Of a stretch of DNA of 16,157 nt, positions 1 through 7,329 are shown piece by piece. The stretch comes from Clostridiales bacterium. GTDB lineage: Bacteria > Bacillota > Clostridia > Peptostreptococcales > Anaerovoracaceae. The position numbers and the translations under genes were made by a program. The stretch lies in the NCBI GenBank assembly GCA_012799165.1, contig JAAZLU010000020.1, positions 1-16,157 of the forward strand. Reading direction: 5' to 3'. The number at the start of each line of letters is the position of its first letter. The first letter of the stretch is position 1. The notes under the pieces are model-generated. The model searched no databases and was not told where the DNA came from. It worked only from the letters and a program-made list of their open reading frames with translations.

Positions 1-3000
1 ATCAGACAACTTTTACGGCGACCTGCGATGTCACCTGCACTATTAACAGCAATGACTATAAAGTAACGAGCGAGAATTCCGTTCCGTTTAAGGTTGCGGC
101 AATCAAAGCGGATAAACCCCAGATAAACCCAAATGGGGGACCTTATGGGCAAACTAGAAATCTTTTCATCGGTAATGTTCCCAATCCGCTTAAAGTACAG
201 GCCGCCTCATATGATGGCGGCGCGCTCAGCTACCAGTGGTATATGGGTACGGATTATGCAGGGGAATTCAGTCCAATCTACGGAGCCACAGAAAGTATCT
301 ATCAGCCCCCGACCTCAAATTCACCTGGTTATGTTTACTATTATTGCCAGATCACAAACACTGTTAAAAGCTACAACGGAAACATCTATACTGCAACGGC
401 AGACACACACAAAGCCGAGCTGAAGTTCGATGTATATGAGCGCCCAGCCATTTCGCTCTCCGGCGAGGGAACGGCAGAAAGTCCTTGGCTTATTACGAAT
501 ATCGAGGACTTGCAAACTTTGCAGGAGCGGGTCAACACGGACAACGAGGTCTTTGAAGACTGTTATTTCGAAATCACAAACGATATCTCCCTTCCGGCGG
601 ACTGGGAGCCGATTGGAAAATCCGTATTCTTCAGCGGTAGCATTGACGGTGGGAATAAAACATTGACCGTCGCAAAAGGCGGCCTACCTCTGTTAGGCCG
701 TGTACGTCATGCCACGGTTAAAAATCTGAACATCTATGGTGAGGAAATTGCCGGCTACGGCCTTGTTCAGGATTATACTGTGGACTATGGCGTGTCGGGA
801 AATTACGGCGAATATGCCAAATCCGACAGCACCACAATCGATATATACAATGTTACGCTGAAAGCGGGCTCAAAAACATTGGAGTCCGGCTTTATCGGCG
901 GCTATGCTTCCGGAATCAACCATGTCAATATTTCAAACTGTACTATTGAGGCAGGCGTGGTCATCGGCTACGACAAAAGCAAGTCCAATATCGGCTCTTT
1001 TGGCGGAGCTTTCAACGGCACCATAATAGATTCCGTCAGCTACGCCACGGTATACGGCGTAAACAATGTAGGTGGCCTTATTGGAATAAAGGGTCAGTCC
1101 ATGGGTCCCTGCCGGGTCTACGACAGCGAATTCCATGGCACTGTCGAGGCCACGGGCACTTATGCGGGCGGTATCATCGGTTCCGGGTATTATGGCAAAG
1201 GAACCGCACCCAATACACCTTGCGTAACCATTCAAGACTGTCTGGTTACGGGAGCCGTTCAGGGCAGGGATTATGTCGGCGGCATTCTGGGCGGCGAACC
1301 GGGCTGCGAACAAAACTGGGTCAACGGCATAGGCCGGATTCAGAACAACCTGTTTGCAGGGACGATTCAAGCCAGCGGAAGTAATGTGGGTGGCACAATT
1401 GGTTATCTAACCTCGCTAAACCGCTTCAATATCGTCAGCAACAATTTCTTTGCTGAGGGAAGTGGTGCAACGAAGGGTATAGGTAGAATTAAGAATATTG
1501 ATATAAGTTCTGAGCGTTTCGGCAGAACTGACAAACCTGCAGACGAGGATGCAGACAAGCTGGCCAAGGCGGCGACAGCAGTCGAGCTCGGCGACGGGAC
1601 AACCTTGGCTGCACTCAACAGCGGCGTAAATAGCAGCGGAAACTGGATACAGGGGTTCGCACATCCCGAGCGCGGAAGTGGCAAATACTTGAGGTCGCTC
1701 ATCATCGCAGGTTATGAGAACAAGCGCTATACTACCGACGATGTGGTGGATTTTGACGGTATGAGTGCAACGGCCATCTACAGCGACAACAGTACCGAAG
1801 CGGTTACTGGTGTTGTATATACGGGATATGAGCAGAAAACTCAGGGACATCAGACAATAACAGCCACCTACACCCAAAACGACATTCCCCATGTTGCTAT
1901 ATTTGAAATCATGGTGCTTCAGGGACAGGGGGGTAGTGGAGCAGAAGGAAATAGCGAAATTAACGTGCATTTCACTTTGCTGGGAGATAGGATTCACGAC
2001 AGTGATGAAGATAGAGAAGTCCACACGCTCAAGGACGGAAATTTGGAGACTTGGATAGCGGAAAAATCGTATACCATGCCCTTCAATTCCTTCGTAATGG
2101 ATCTTATTGCAAAGGCTTTGACGGATAAGGGGTATTCCTGGTACAACGATAATGTTCAAAACGGCATAACAGGAAACTATATTCAGTCTATTACAACTCC
2201 TGACGGAGACCTGCTAGGCGAATTTACAAACGGCAGAAAATCCGGCTGGATGTATACGCTCAATAAACGACATCCCTTACTTGGTGTCAGCGAACAGTTG
2301 CTTAAAGACGGAGACCGTGTCGTTTTCCATTACACCGACGACTACACGCGGGAAGAAGGTTCTGAGGATTGGGGAAATGAGCCTTATGAAAGTTTTAAAG
2401 AAAAGGATAGCACGACCATACTTCCGAAAGCCTCTGTGTCAAACGGAACGGCAACGGCAGCTGTAACTGATACCGAAATAAACAATGCTGTAAAGGCCGC
2501 GAAGGCAGGCGAGCAAAAGGCTGTAACGATTGCGCCCGAAGGGGCGGACGATGCGAGGAGCGTCGCCGTAATTGTTCCTACGGCTGCCGCAAAGGAGATG
2601 GCCGCCGAAAAGGATGTGGATCTGAATGTCGAAACATCGGCAGGAAATGTGTCCGTCCCGGCGGAGGCCCTGGCCTCCATCGCTGAGAGCGCGGAAGGCT
2701 CCGATATCGCGATAAATGTCGCGGCAAAGGAAGAGTCGGATGTCGCGGACGAGACCGTCGATACATCGAGCGGAATAGTAGTTTCCGTTACGGTAAGTTC
2801 CGGCGGCAAGCAGATAACGAGCTTCGGCGGAAAGAGCATCACGATAGACATTCCCGTCGGCGACAAGTATGTCGAAGGCAGGACCTACAGCGTGGTGCAG
2901 ATATCCGCAGACGGCTCAAAGCAGATGCTGGACGGCAAGTGCGTAAAGATCGGCGATAAGCTCTATGTGCGCGTAAGCGTCAGCCACCTGAGCACCTTCG

Positions 3001-3569
3001 TAGTGCTGGGCGGCAGGCAGATGAAGTTTAGCGATGTGGCGAATCACTGGGCTAAGGCGGGCATTCAGTATGTCTTCGACAGAGGAATTATGAGTGGAAC
3101 CGCGGAGACGAAGTTCTCTCCGGAAGCCAAGCTTTCCCGCGCGATGCTCGTTACAATGCTGCATAACTTAGAAGGCGCGCCGAAGCCCGGCAGCGCAGCC
3201 ACATTTACGGATGTGGAGGCGGGCAAGTGGTATGCGGATGCAATCTCCTGGGCTGCGGCAAACGGCATAGTGAGCGGCACAGGAGAAGGCAAGTTTGCTC
3301 CGAACGATAATATCACTAGAGAGCAGATTGCTACCATTCTGCACAACTACGCAAAATACAAGAAATACGATACAACTAAGGCCGGAGACCTTTCCGCCTT
3401 TGCCGACATCGCGGAGATAAGCGATTGGGCTTTACTCGCAGTAAAGTGGGCGAATGCGGAGGGGCTCATCAAGGGCCGCACGAAGAGCACGATGGTGCCC
3501 AAGGGCATCGCAACGCGTGCGGAGGCGGCTGTGATACTTACATTCTTCCTTGAGAATGTAGTGAAATAA
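1..3569 (+). CDS. Large SLH-anchored surface protein with Ig-like, GLUG, Big_3-like and DUF4430 domains (5' end missing)
   Basis: The frame is open from the window edge (first whole codon at 3), giving 1188 visible residues; the true start lies upstream and the ATG at 243 is internal. In order (fragment numbering): the end of one and a whole Ig-like domain (about 1-148, SYQWY then YYYCQITN); a beta-rich stretch with four GLUG-type motifs, VGGLIG, AGGIIG, VGGILG and VGGTIG, at 356, 388, 425 and 462, so 32, 37 and 37 residues apart; a Big_3-like domain (564-640); a DUF4430/transcobalamin-C-like domain (653-784) with SGWMY at 747; a beta-rich module of the kind that precedes SLH repeats (808-1006); three SLH repeats (1009, 1067, 1133). 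SLH1 has a degenerate SRAM where TRAE is usual. The protein is probably exported and bound to secondary cell-wall polymer, acting as an adhesin or ligand-binding protein; the ligand is unknown. Lys codon use changes sharply near 2430. Confidence 0.9.
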   Translation, partial: QTTFTATCDVTCTINSNDYKVTSENSVPFKVAAIKADKPQINPNGGPYGQTRNLFIGNVPNPLKVQAASYDGGALSYQWYMGTDYAGEFSPIYGATESIYQPPTSNSPGYVYYYCQITNTVKSYNGNIYTATADTHKAELKFDVYERPAISLSGEGTAESPWLITNIEDLQTLQERVNTDNEVFEDCYFEITNDISLPADWEPIGKSVFFSGSIDGGNKTLTVAKGGLPLLGRVRHATVKNLNIYGEEIAGYGLVQDYTVDYGVSGNYGEYAKSDSTTIDIYNVTLKAGSKTLESGFIGGYASGINHVNISNCTIEAGVVIGYDKSKSNIGSFGGAFNGTIIDSVSYATVYGVNNVGGLIGIKGQSMGPCRVYDSEFHGTVEATGTYAGGIIGSGYYGKGTAPNTPCVTIQDCLVTGAVQGRDYVGGILGGEPGCEQNWVNGIGRIQNNLFAGTIQASGSNVGGTIGYLTSLNRFNIVSNNFFAEGSGATKGIGRIKNIDISSERFGRTDKPADEDADKLAKAATAVELGDGTTLAALNSGVNSSGNWIQGFAHPERGSGKYLRSLIIAGYENKRYTTDDVVDFDGMSATAIYSDNSTEAVTGVVYTGYEQKTQGHQTITATYTQNDIPHVAIFEIMVLQGQGGSGAEGNSEINVHFTLLGDRIHDSDEDREVHTLKDGNLETWIAEKSYTMPFNSFVMDLIAKALTDKGYSWYNDNVQNGITGNYIQSITTPDGDLLGEFTNGRKSGWMYTLNKRHPLLGVSEQLLKDGDRVVFHYTDDYTREEGSEDWGNEPYESFKEKDSTTILPKASVSNGTATAAVTDTEINNAVKAAKAGEQKAVTIAPEGADDARSVAVIVPTAAAKEMAAEKDVDLNVETSAGNVSVPAEALASIAESAEGSDIAINVAAKEESDVADETVDTSSGIVVSVTVSSGGKQITSFGGKSITIDIPVGDKYVEGRTYSVVQISADGSKQMLDGKCVKIGDKLYVRVSVSHLSTFVVLGGRQMKFSDVANHWAKAGIQYVFDRGIMSGTAETKFSPEAKLSRAMLVTMLHNLEGAPKPGSAATFTDVEAGKWYADAISWAAANGIVSGTGEGKFAPNDNITREQIATILHNYAKYKKYDTTKAGDLSAFADIAEISDWALLAVKWANAEGLIKGRTKSTMVPKGIATRAEAAVILTFFLENVVK

Positions 3570-3574
3570 AATAG

Positions 3575-3638
3575 CAGGTGTAAATTTTCCTCATAATAAG
3601 GGGGTGGGTGGCTAAGAGTTGCCTACCCCTGCCACCTG
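3575..3638 (+). terminator. Possible hairpin terminator after the SLH surface gene
   Basis: An inner stem pairs 3606-3612 with 3621-3628 (one bulged T, 8-base loop). An outer CAGGTG (3575-3580) can pair with CACCTG (3633-3638). It lies just after the stop codon of the large surface gene, but no clear T-run follows, only ATTTAT. It could be an inefficient terminator or an mRNA-stabilising structure. Confidence 0.3.
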
Positions 3639-3671
3639 ATTTATGTAGACACGAATATGCATTGGAGAAAC

Positions 3672-4400
3672 ATGAGCACGAATCTTGAGAATTTTAGATC
3701 GGGTATAGAGGGCAGTTTAAAGTCGCTCGGCTCCGAGCCTACACCGGAAATCTTAAAGGACTTCTTTTTCGCCCTGCAGGAGGCGGAATTTATAGTTCCC
3801 GCAAACTTTGAGGGAAAGGAGCTTGCTACCGTCGCCGCAGAAAGGGCGGACGGCATATTGGTCTTAATTCCTATCTTTACTTGCGAGGAAGAGCTCAATA
3901 AACTGCTGCCGGAAGGCTGCGTGCCTGAGATTTTTTCGTATAGCACCCTAAAACATTTGATTATCGACGATTTAAGGCTGGACGGCCTCGTTATAAACCC
4001 CTTCGGCAGGCATCTGATTTTGAATAGGGAGCGCATAGAGGAGATTGACAGCGCGACCACGGGGGTGTCGCTCAGCAGGCTGAAGAATCCCGGGAGGCTC
4101 ACGATTAAGAGCACCGGCGACTATTTGCAGGAGTTGGTCGATGCAATTTGCGCAGTAGTGGAGGGGCGCCCCGAGGTCTACAGAGTATACATAGTTTCCG
4201 CAATCAGAGAGGGCGACAGCTCCGAACACCTGATGCTCGTCTTCGATTTTGACGGCCACGAAACTCAGCTTTTCCCCGCTATCGCGGAGGCAATTAGGCC
4301 GCATTTGGGCGAGCGGAAAAACTTCGAGCTTATCAAGGCGAATCTGGCATTGCTGCGTATGGTCGATGCCGCGGGAGCAAGGCCGGTGTATGTTAAGTAA
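3672..4400 (+). CDS. sseB: SseB-like protein (SseB N- and C-terminal domains)
   Basis: Predicted soluble cytoplasmic protein of 242 residues with no signal peptide or membrane segment. The N-terminal part has the SseB pattern: a module ending in ILVLIPIFTCEEEL and then LDGLVINPFGRHLIL. The C-terminal part (YRVYIVSAIREG, LMLVFDFDG) fits the SseB C-terminal domain. SseB was named for enhanced serine sensitivity in E. coli; its biochemical role is unsettled, so only family membership is claimed. The start at 3672 is chosen because GGAGA lies just upstream, though only 3-4 bases away; an in-frame ATG at 3657 has no ribosome binding site and would add five residues. It stands alone between two surface genes with about 100 bases free on each side, so nothing ties it functionally to them. 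Confidence 0.75.
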   Translation: MSTNLENFRSGIEGSLKSLGSEPTPEILKDFFFALQEAEFIVPANFEGKELATVAAERADGILVLIPIFTCEEELNKLLPEGCVPEIFSYSTLKHLIIDDLRLDGLVINPFGRHLILNRERIEEIDSATTGVSLSRLKNPGRLTIKSTGDYLQELVDAICAVVEGRPEVYRVYIVSAIREGDSSEHLMLVFDFDGHETQLFPAIAEAIRPHLGERKNFELIKANLALLRMVDAAGARPVYVK

Positions 4401-4456
4401 TGGACAGAATTAAAACATTCTTACGGTTTTACGGGGTGGTAAATTCTTAGTTGTCG

Positions 4457-4465
4457 TGGTATTAT
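4457..4465 (+). promoter_or_regulatory. Extended -10 promoter for the alpha-toroid/SLH gene
   Basis: TGGTATTAT is a TGn-extended -10 box with TATTAT at 4460-4465. No convincing -35 hexamer is seen 16-18 bases upstream. A transcript would begin near 4472 and carry a leader of about 65 bases. Other extended -10 boxes in this window use the same TGnTATnAT form, which supports the reading. Confidence 0.45.
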
Positions 4466-4469
4466 CAAT

Positions 4470-4520
4470 GCGCGAATGCAATCCGGCAAGACATTGAAAC
4501 TTCAGCGTTGCGCGGTTTTT
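4470..4520 (+). promoter_or_regulatory. Leader hairpin followed by five T residues (attenuator-like)
   Basis: GCGCGAATGC (4470-4479) can pair with GCGTTGCGC (4505-4513) through nine pairs with one bulged A and two G-T wobbles, with a 25-base loop; GG and TTTTT (4516-4520) follow. It sits between the proposed -10 box and the ribosome binding site of the gene starting at 4538. It could be a weak terminator, an attenuator or a chance fold. Confidence 0.3.
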
Positions 4521-4526
4521 AAATTT

Positions 4527-4532
4527 AGGAGG
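4527..4532 (+). promoter_or_regulatory. Ribosome binding site AGGAGG fixing a GTG start
   Basis: A perfect AGGAGG lies five bases before GTG at 4538. The encoded protein then begins directly with a Lys/Arg-rich signal peptide, which confirms GTG as the initiation codon. Confidence 0.9.
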
Positions 4533-4537
4533 ACTTC

Positions 4538-6205
4538 GTGAAAAAGGGATTGAAAAGAAGAATTATTTCTCTGATTATGGCTCTTTCGCTATTGTTCGGG
4601 ATTACGAGCCCGGCAATGGCGCTCTCAAACGAAGAGTTGAGAGAGGCTGTTGAGCAGGCGGCTCATTATATGCAAAATGCGGTTAAGAATCCGCAGATTG
4701 GTTCAATCGGCGGGGAGTGGGCCGTTATTGGTCTTGCCCGCAGCGGCCATAAGGTGCCGGATGAGTATTATCAGAACTATTATTCGGTCGTGGAGGACTA
4801 TGTTGAGGCCTGCAAGGGGGAGCTTCACAAGAAGAAGTATACGGAGTACAGCAGGCTGATTGTGGCACTTTCGTCCATCGGTAAGGACGCGCGAAATGTT
4901 GCCGGTTACGATCTTACTTATGCTTTAGGAGATTACGATAAGACTATATGGCAGGGCTTGAACGGCCCGATTTGGGCACTGATCGCTCTGGACACGAGGA
5001 ATTATCCCATCCCTGAAAACAAGGAGGCCAAGACGCAGGCGACGCGGCAGATGTATGTGGACAGGATACTCGAGTGCCAACTTTCCGACGGCGGATGGAG
5101 TCTCTTCGGCGGTACAGTTTATGCGAGCGAGGGGGACATGGTGTCCGACCCGGATATTACAGGTATGGCGCTTCAGGCTCTCGCGAAATATCAGGATCAG
5201 CCTGCGGTGGCAAAGGCCACGCAGGAGGCCTTGGACTGCATGAGTAAAAAGCAGAGTGCGGTAGGCGGATTTTCGAGCTGGGGAACCGCAAATTCGGAGA
5301 GCTGCGTGCAGATTATCGTGGCTCTTTGCGAGCTGGGCGTGCCCTTGGACGATCCGCGCTTTGTTAAGAACAGGAAGACGCTCTTAGATAATCTTATGAC
5401 TTTCCAGCTTAAAGATGGAAGTTTTCTGCATACGGCCTCGGGCTCCGGAAGCAATCAGATGGCTTCGGAGCAGGCCTTTTACGGGATAGTCGCGGCTCTT
5501 AGAGCGGCTGAGGGTAAGAATAGCCTTTACCGCATGAGCGATGCGATTTCCGTGGGGGAAGGAGAGGTTGTCGATTTGAAGAAGGGCGAGGGCCTTGAGG
5601 GCAAGCACGAGGATGTTAAGTCCATGCCGATAGTCGCCCCCGGAACCACTTTTGAGGATATAGTTTTCAGCCCGAATATAAGTGCCATCGAGGCGCTCGC
5701 CGCCCGCAAGATAATAAGCGGGAAGTCCGCCGAGAAGTTCGATCCGAATGCCAATATGACGAGGGCGGAGTTCGCGACAATAGTTACCAATGGTCTGGGG
5801 CTTTCGCCGGAGGATACCGGGGTCTTTAAGGATGTCGCTGCGAGCGATTGGTATGCCGGTTTCGTGGGAAGTGCCAACAAATATGGGATTGCAAGCGGAG
5901 TCGGAAATGGGCTCTTTAATCCGGGAGGCACAATAACGAGGCAGGAAGCGGCGACCATGGTCGCAAATGCCGCAGCTCTGTGCGGTCTGGATACGAAGAT
6001 GGAGGACTTTGCGGCTCGCGATATACTGGCGCAGTTCGGAGACTATGTGAGCGTTGCTGCTTGGGCGAGGGGGCCGATGGCGTTTTGCTATCGGGAAGGG
6101 ATTCTGGACGATTCCGTGCTCAATATCGAGCCCAAAACTTGCGTAACGCGTGCTGAGATTGCTCAAATGCTGTTTAATATGCTTACGGTTGCAAATTTAA
6201 TTTAA
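4538..6205 (+). CDS. Exported alpha/alpha-toroid (terpene cyclase/transcobalamin-like) protein with SLH repeats
   Basis: 555 residues from a GTG start. Residues 1-28 form a signal peptide with a likely cut after AMA. Residues about 30-330 form a helical repeat domain of the prenyltransferase/squalene-cyclase/intrinsic-factor type: repeats carry CQLSDGGWS (180-188), a DPDITGMALQAL helix (204-215), GGFSSWG (243-249), a CVQIIVALCELG helix (256-267) and QLKDGSF (290-296). The DxDD acid motif of true squalene-hopene cyclases is not evident, so a binding or scaffold role is more likely than cyclisation. An acidic/Lys linker (335-370) leads to SLH-type repeats: a degenerate first (about 372-420, TRAE at 408-411), a clear second (430-480, TRQE) and a third with a short insertion (about 491-550, TRAE at 537-540). 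The protein is probably bound to the cell wall polymer. It lies next to two DUF4430 proteins, and the toroid plus DUF4430 together match the two-domain layout of transcobalamin. Confidence 0.85.
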   Translation: MKKGLKRRIISLIMALSLLFGITSPAMALSNEELREAVEQAAHYMQNAVKNPQIGSIGGEWAVIGLARSGHKVPDEYYQNYYSVVEDYVEACKGELHKKKYTEYSRLIVALSSIGKDARNVAGYDLTYALGDYDKTIWQGLNGPIWALIALDTRNYPIPENKEAKTQATRQMYVDRILECQLSDGGWSLFGGTVYASEGDMVSDPDITGMALQALAKYQDQPAVAKATQEALDCMSKKQSAVGGFSSWGTANSESCVQIIVALCELGVPLDDPRFVKNRKTLLDNLMTFQLKDGSFLHTASGSGSNQMASEQAFYGIVAALRAAEGKNSLYRMSDAISVGEGEVVDLKKGEGLEGKHEDVKSMPIVAPGTTFEDIVFSPNISAIEALAARKIISGKSAEKFDPNANMTRAEFATIVTNGLGLSPEDTGVFKDVAASDWYAGFVGSANKYGIASGVGNGLFNPGGTITRQEAATMVANAAALCGLDTKMEDFAARDILAQFGDYVSVAAWARGPMAFCYREGILDDSVLNIEPKTCVTRAEIAQMLFNMLTVANLI

Positions 6206-6245
6206 CGCTTCGTTGCGTGAGGGCTCTTTAGAATGTCGGTTAGGG

Positions 6246-6275
6246 TTGAATTTAAAGCGAAAAGTGCTTTACAAT
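6246..6275 (+). promoter_or_regulatory. Sigma-A type promoter for the membrane-anchored DUF4430 gene
   Basis: TTGAAT (6246-6251) and TACAAT (6270-6275) are separated by 18 bases and lie about 70 bases before the start at 6344. This suggests the gene has its own promoter even though it follows the toroid gene in the same direction. Confidence 0.55.
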
Positions 6276-6330
6276 AGGCTGAGAGTAAAATCGGCATTGC
6301 AGCTAAAAGCTCGTTGCAATTGACGATAAT

Positions 6331-6337
6331 AGGATGG
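6331..6337 (+). promoter_or_regulatory. Ribosome binding site AGGATGG deciding the ATG at 6344
   Basis: AGGATGG lies six bases before ATG 6344. The longer frame beginning at TTG 6314 has no such site. The ATG start also puts the Lys-rich flank directly before the membrane segment. Confidence 0.75.
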
Positions 6338-6343
6338 TTGTAC

Positions 6344-7315
6344 ATGTTTTGGAAAAAGCATAAATGGAAAATTGTCACTGGCGTGTGTGTGGTGGCCCTG
6401 CTCGCCGCCGCCTTTTGGTACGGCGGCGGCGCGCCGGGGCTGCAGGGTTGGAAGGTGCAAAAACCGGGAACTTCCGTCTCTCAAAGCCCCGATAAAGCAC
6501 CCGATTCAAATCAAAGTGCTGATGCGCTCGATTCGGGTTCGGAATCTCCGGGGAATACCGGAGCCAACGAAGGGGGCTCAGAGCCCGGAAGCGCGCCTGC
6601 AGAGGGCAGCAAACTTCCCGGGGGTTCATCGGATGCGGACAACGCTGCGGCACCCGAAGGAATAGAGTCAAGGCCCGGCGGTCTTGAGGGCGGGCTCAGC
6701 GCCGAGGAAAAGATAGCGCTTGCGAAGGAGCTTGCCGGCGGAGAACCCTCGCCCGGAGTTGAGCAGGGCTCTGTAGAATATTCCGAAGAGCAGGGGATGA
6801 ATATAGACTCCGTGACGGGCAAGGATAAGTATCTTACGGATCCTGTGCCGGAGGGAAAGCCAATACCTGTAGAACCTCAGGATGTCGAGGTCGGTGTTAC
6901 TGAATTCACTTGCACAATATCGATATCCTGCTCCACGATAAACGATAACATTAGTTGGTTGGATCCGGAGAAGGTGGAGCTCGTCCCCGAGGACGGATGG
7001 ATACTTCCCGCGACCGAGGTGGTATTTTACGAAGGTGAGAGCGTTTTCAATGTCCTTTGGCGCACTTGCAAGCAGAACGGGATTCACATGGAGTTCGAAA
7101 ACACACCTATATATAACAGTGCCTATATCGAGGGCATCAACAACATCTACGAGTTCGATTGCGGAGAGCTTTCGGGATGGATGTACAAGGTTAATGAGTG
7201 GTTTCCGAACTACGGATCTTCGCGCTATCAGCTGAAGGACGGGGATGTAATCTGCTGGGTCTATACTTGTAACCTGGGATTTGATGTCGGCGGAGGTTAT
7301 GCGATAGGGGAGTAG
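6344..7315 (+). CDS. Membrane-anchored DUF4430 (transcobalamin-C-like) surface protein
   Basis: 323 residues. A short Lys/Trp-rich cytoplasmic end (1-9) is followed by one hydrophobic segment (about 10-26) that reads as an uncleaved anchor or signal sequence without a lipobox. Residues about 27-185 are a Gly/Ser/Pro/Asp/Glu-rich spacer, typical of a stalk crossing the wall. Residues about 186-318 are a DUF4430 domain: FTCTISISC (188-196), VFYEGESVFNVLW (227-239), YIEGI, FDCGELSGWMY (271-281), YQLKDGD and ICWVYT (303-308). The six cysteines at 190, 196, 242, 273, 304 and 309 could form disulfides. Pfam relates this domain to the C-terminal beta domain of transcobalamin. The large surface gene at the left carries the same domain (SGWMY again), and the gene just upstream carries the matching toroid. 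A binding role is inferred; the ligand is unproven. It converges on trkH with a 14-base gap. Confidence 0.8.
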   Translation: MFWKKHKWKIVTGVCVVALLAAAFWYGGGAPGLQGWKVQKPGTSVSQSPDKAPDSNQSADALDSGSESPGNTGANEGGSEPGSAPAEGSKLPGGSSDADNAAAPEGIESRPGGLEGGLSAEEKIALAKELAGGEPSPGVEQGSVEYSEEQGMNIDSVTGKDKYLTDPVPEGKPIPVEPQDVEVGVTEFTCTISISCSTINDNISWLDPEKVELVPEDGWILPATEVVFYEGESVFNVLWRTCKQNGIHMEFENTPIYNSAYIEGINNIYEFDCGELSGWMYKVNEWFPNYGSSRYQLKDGDVICWVYTCNLGFDVGGGYAIGE

Positions 7316-7329
7316 ACTTATAAATCTTC

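Noticed and set aside
243..245. ATG as the start of the large surface gene
   Set aside because: The frame is open to the window edge and the upstream residues complete an Ig-like domain, so this Met is internal.
1416..2159. 247-residue minus-strand frame inside the large surface gene
   Set aside because: No recognisable domain and no ribosome site. The plus frame holds clear GLUG, Big_3-like and DUF4430 signatures across the same bases.
4401..4537. Cobalamin riboswitch before the toroid gene, suggested by the transcobalamin-like domains
   Set aside because: No B12-box (GCCACTG-like) or the expected long conserved leader is present; the leader is too short.
6206..6245. Terminator after the toroid gene
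   Set aside because: Only a four-pair ACGC/GCGT stem and no T-run; too weak to call.
6314..6343. TTG start adding 10 residues to the DUF4430 membrane protein
   Set aside because: No ribosome site before the TTG, while AGGATGG is well placed for ATG 6344; the proposed AGGATGG would lie inside the longer frame.
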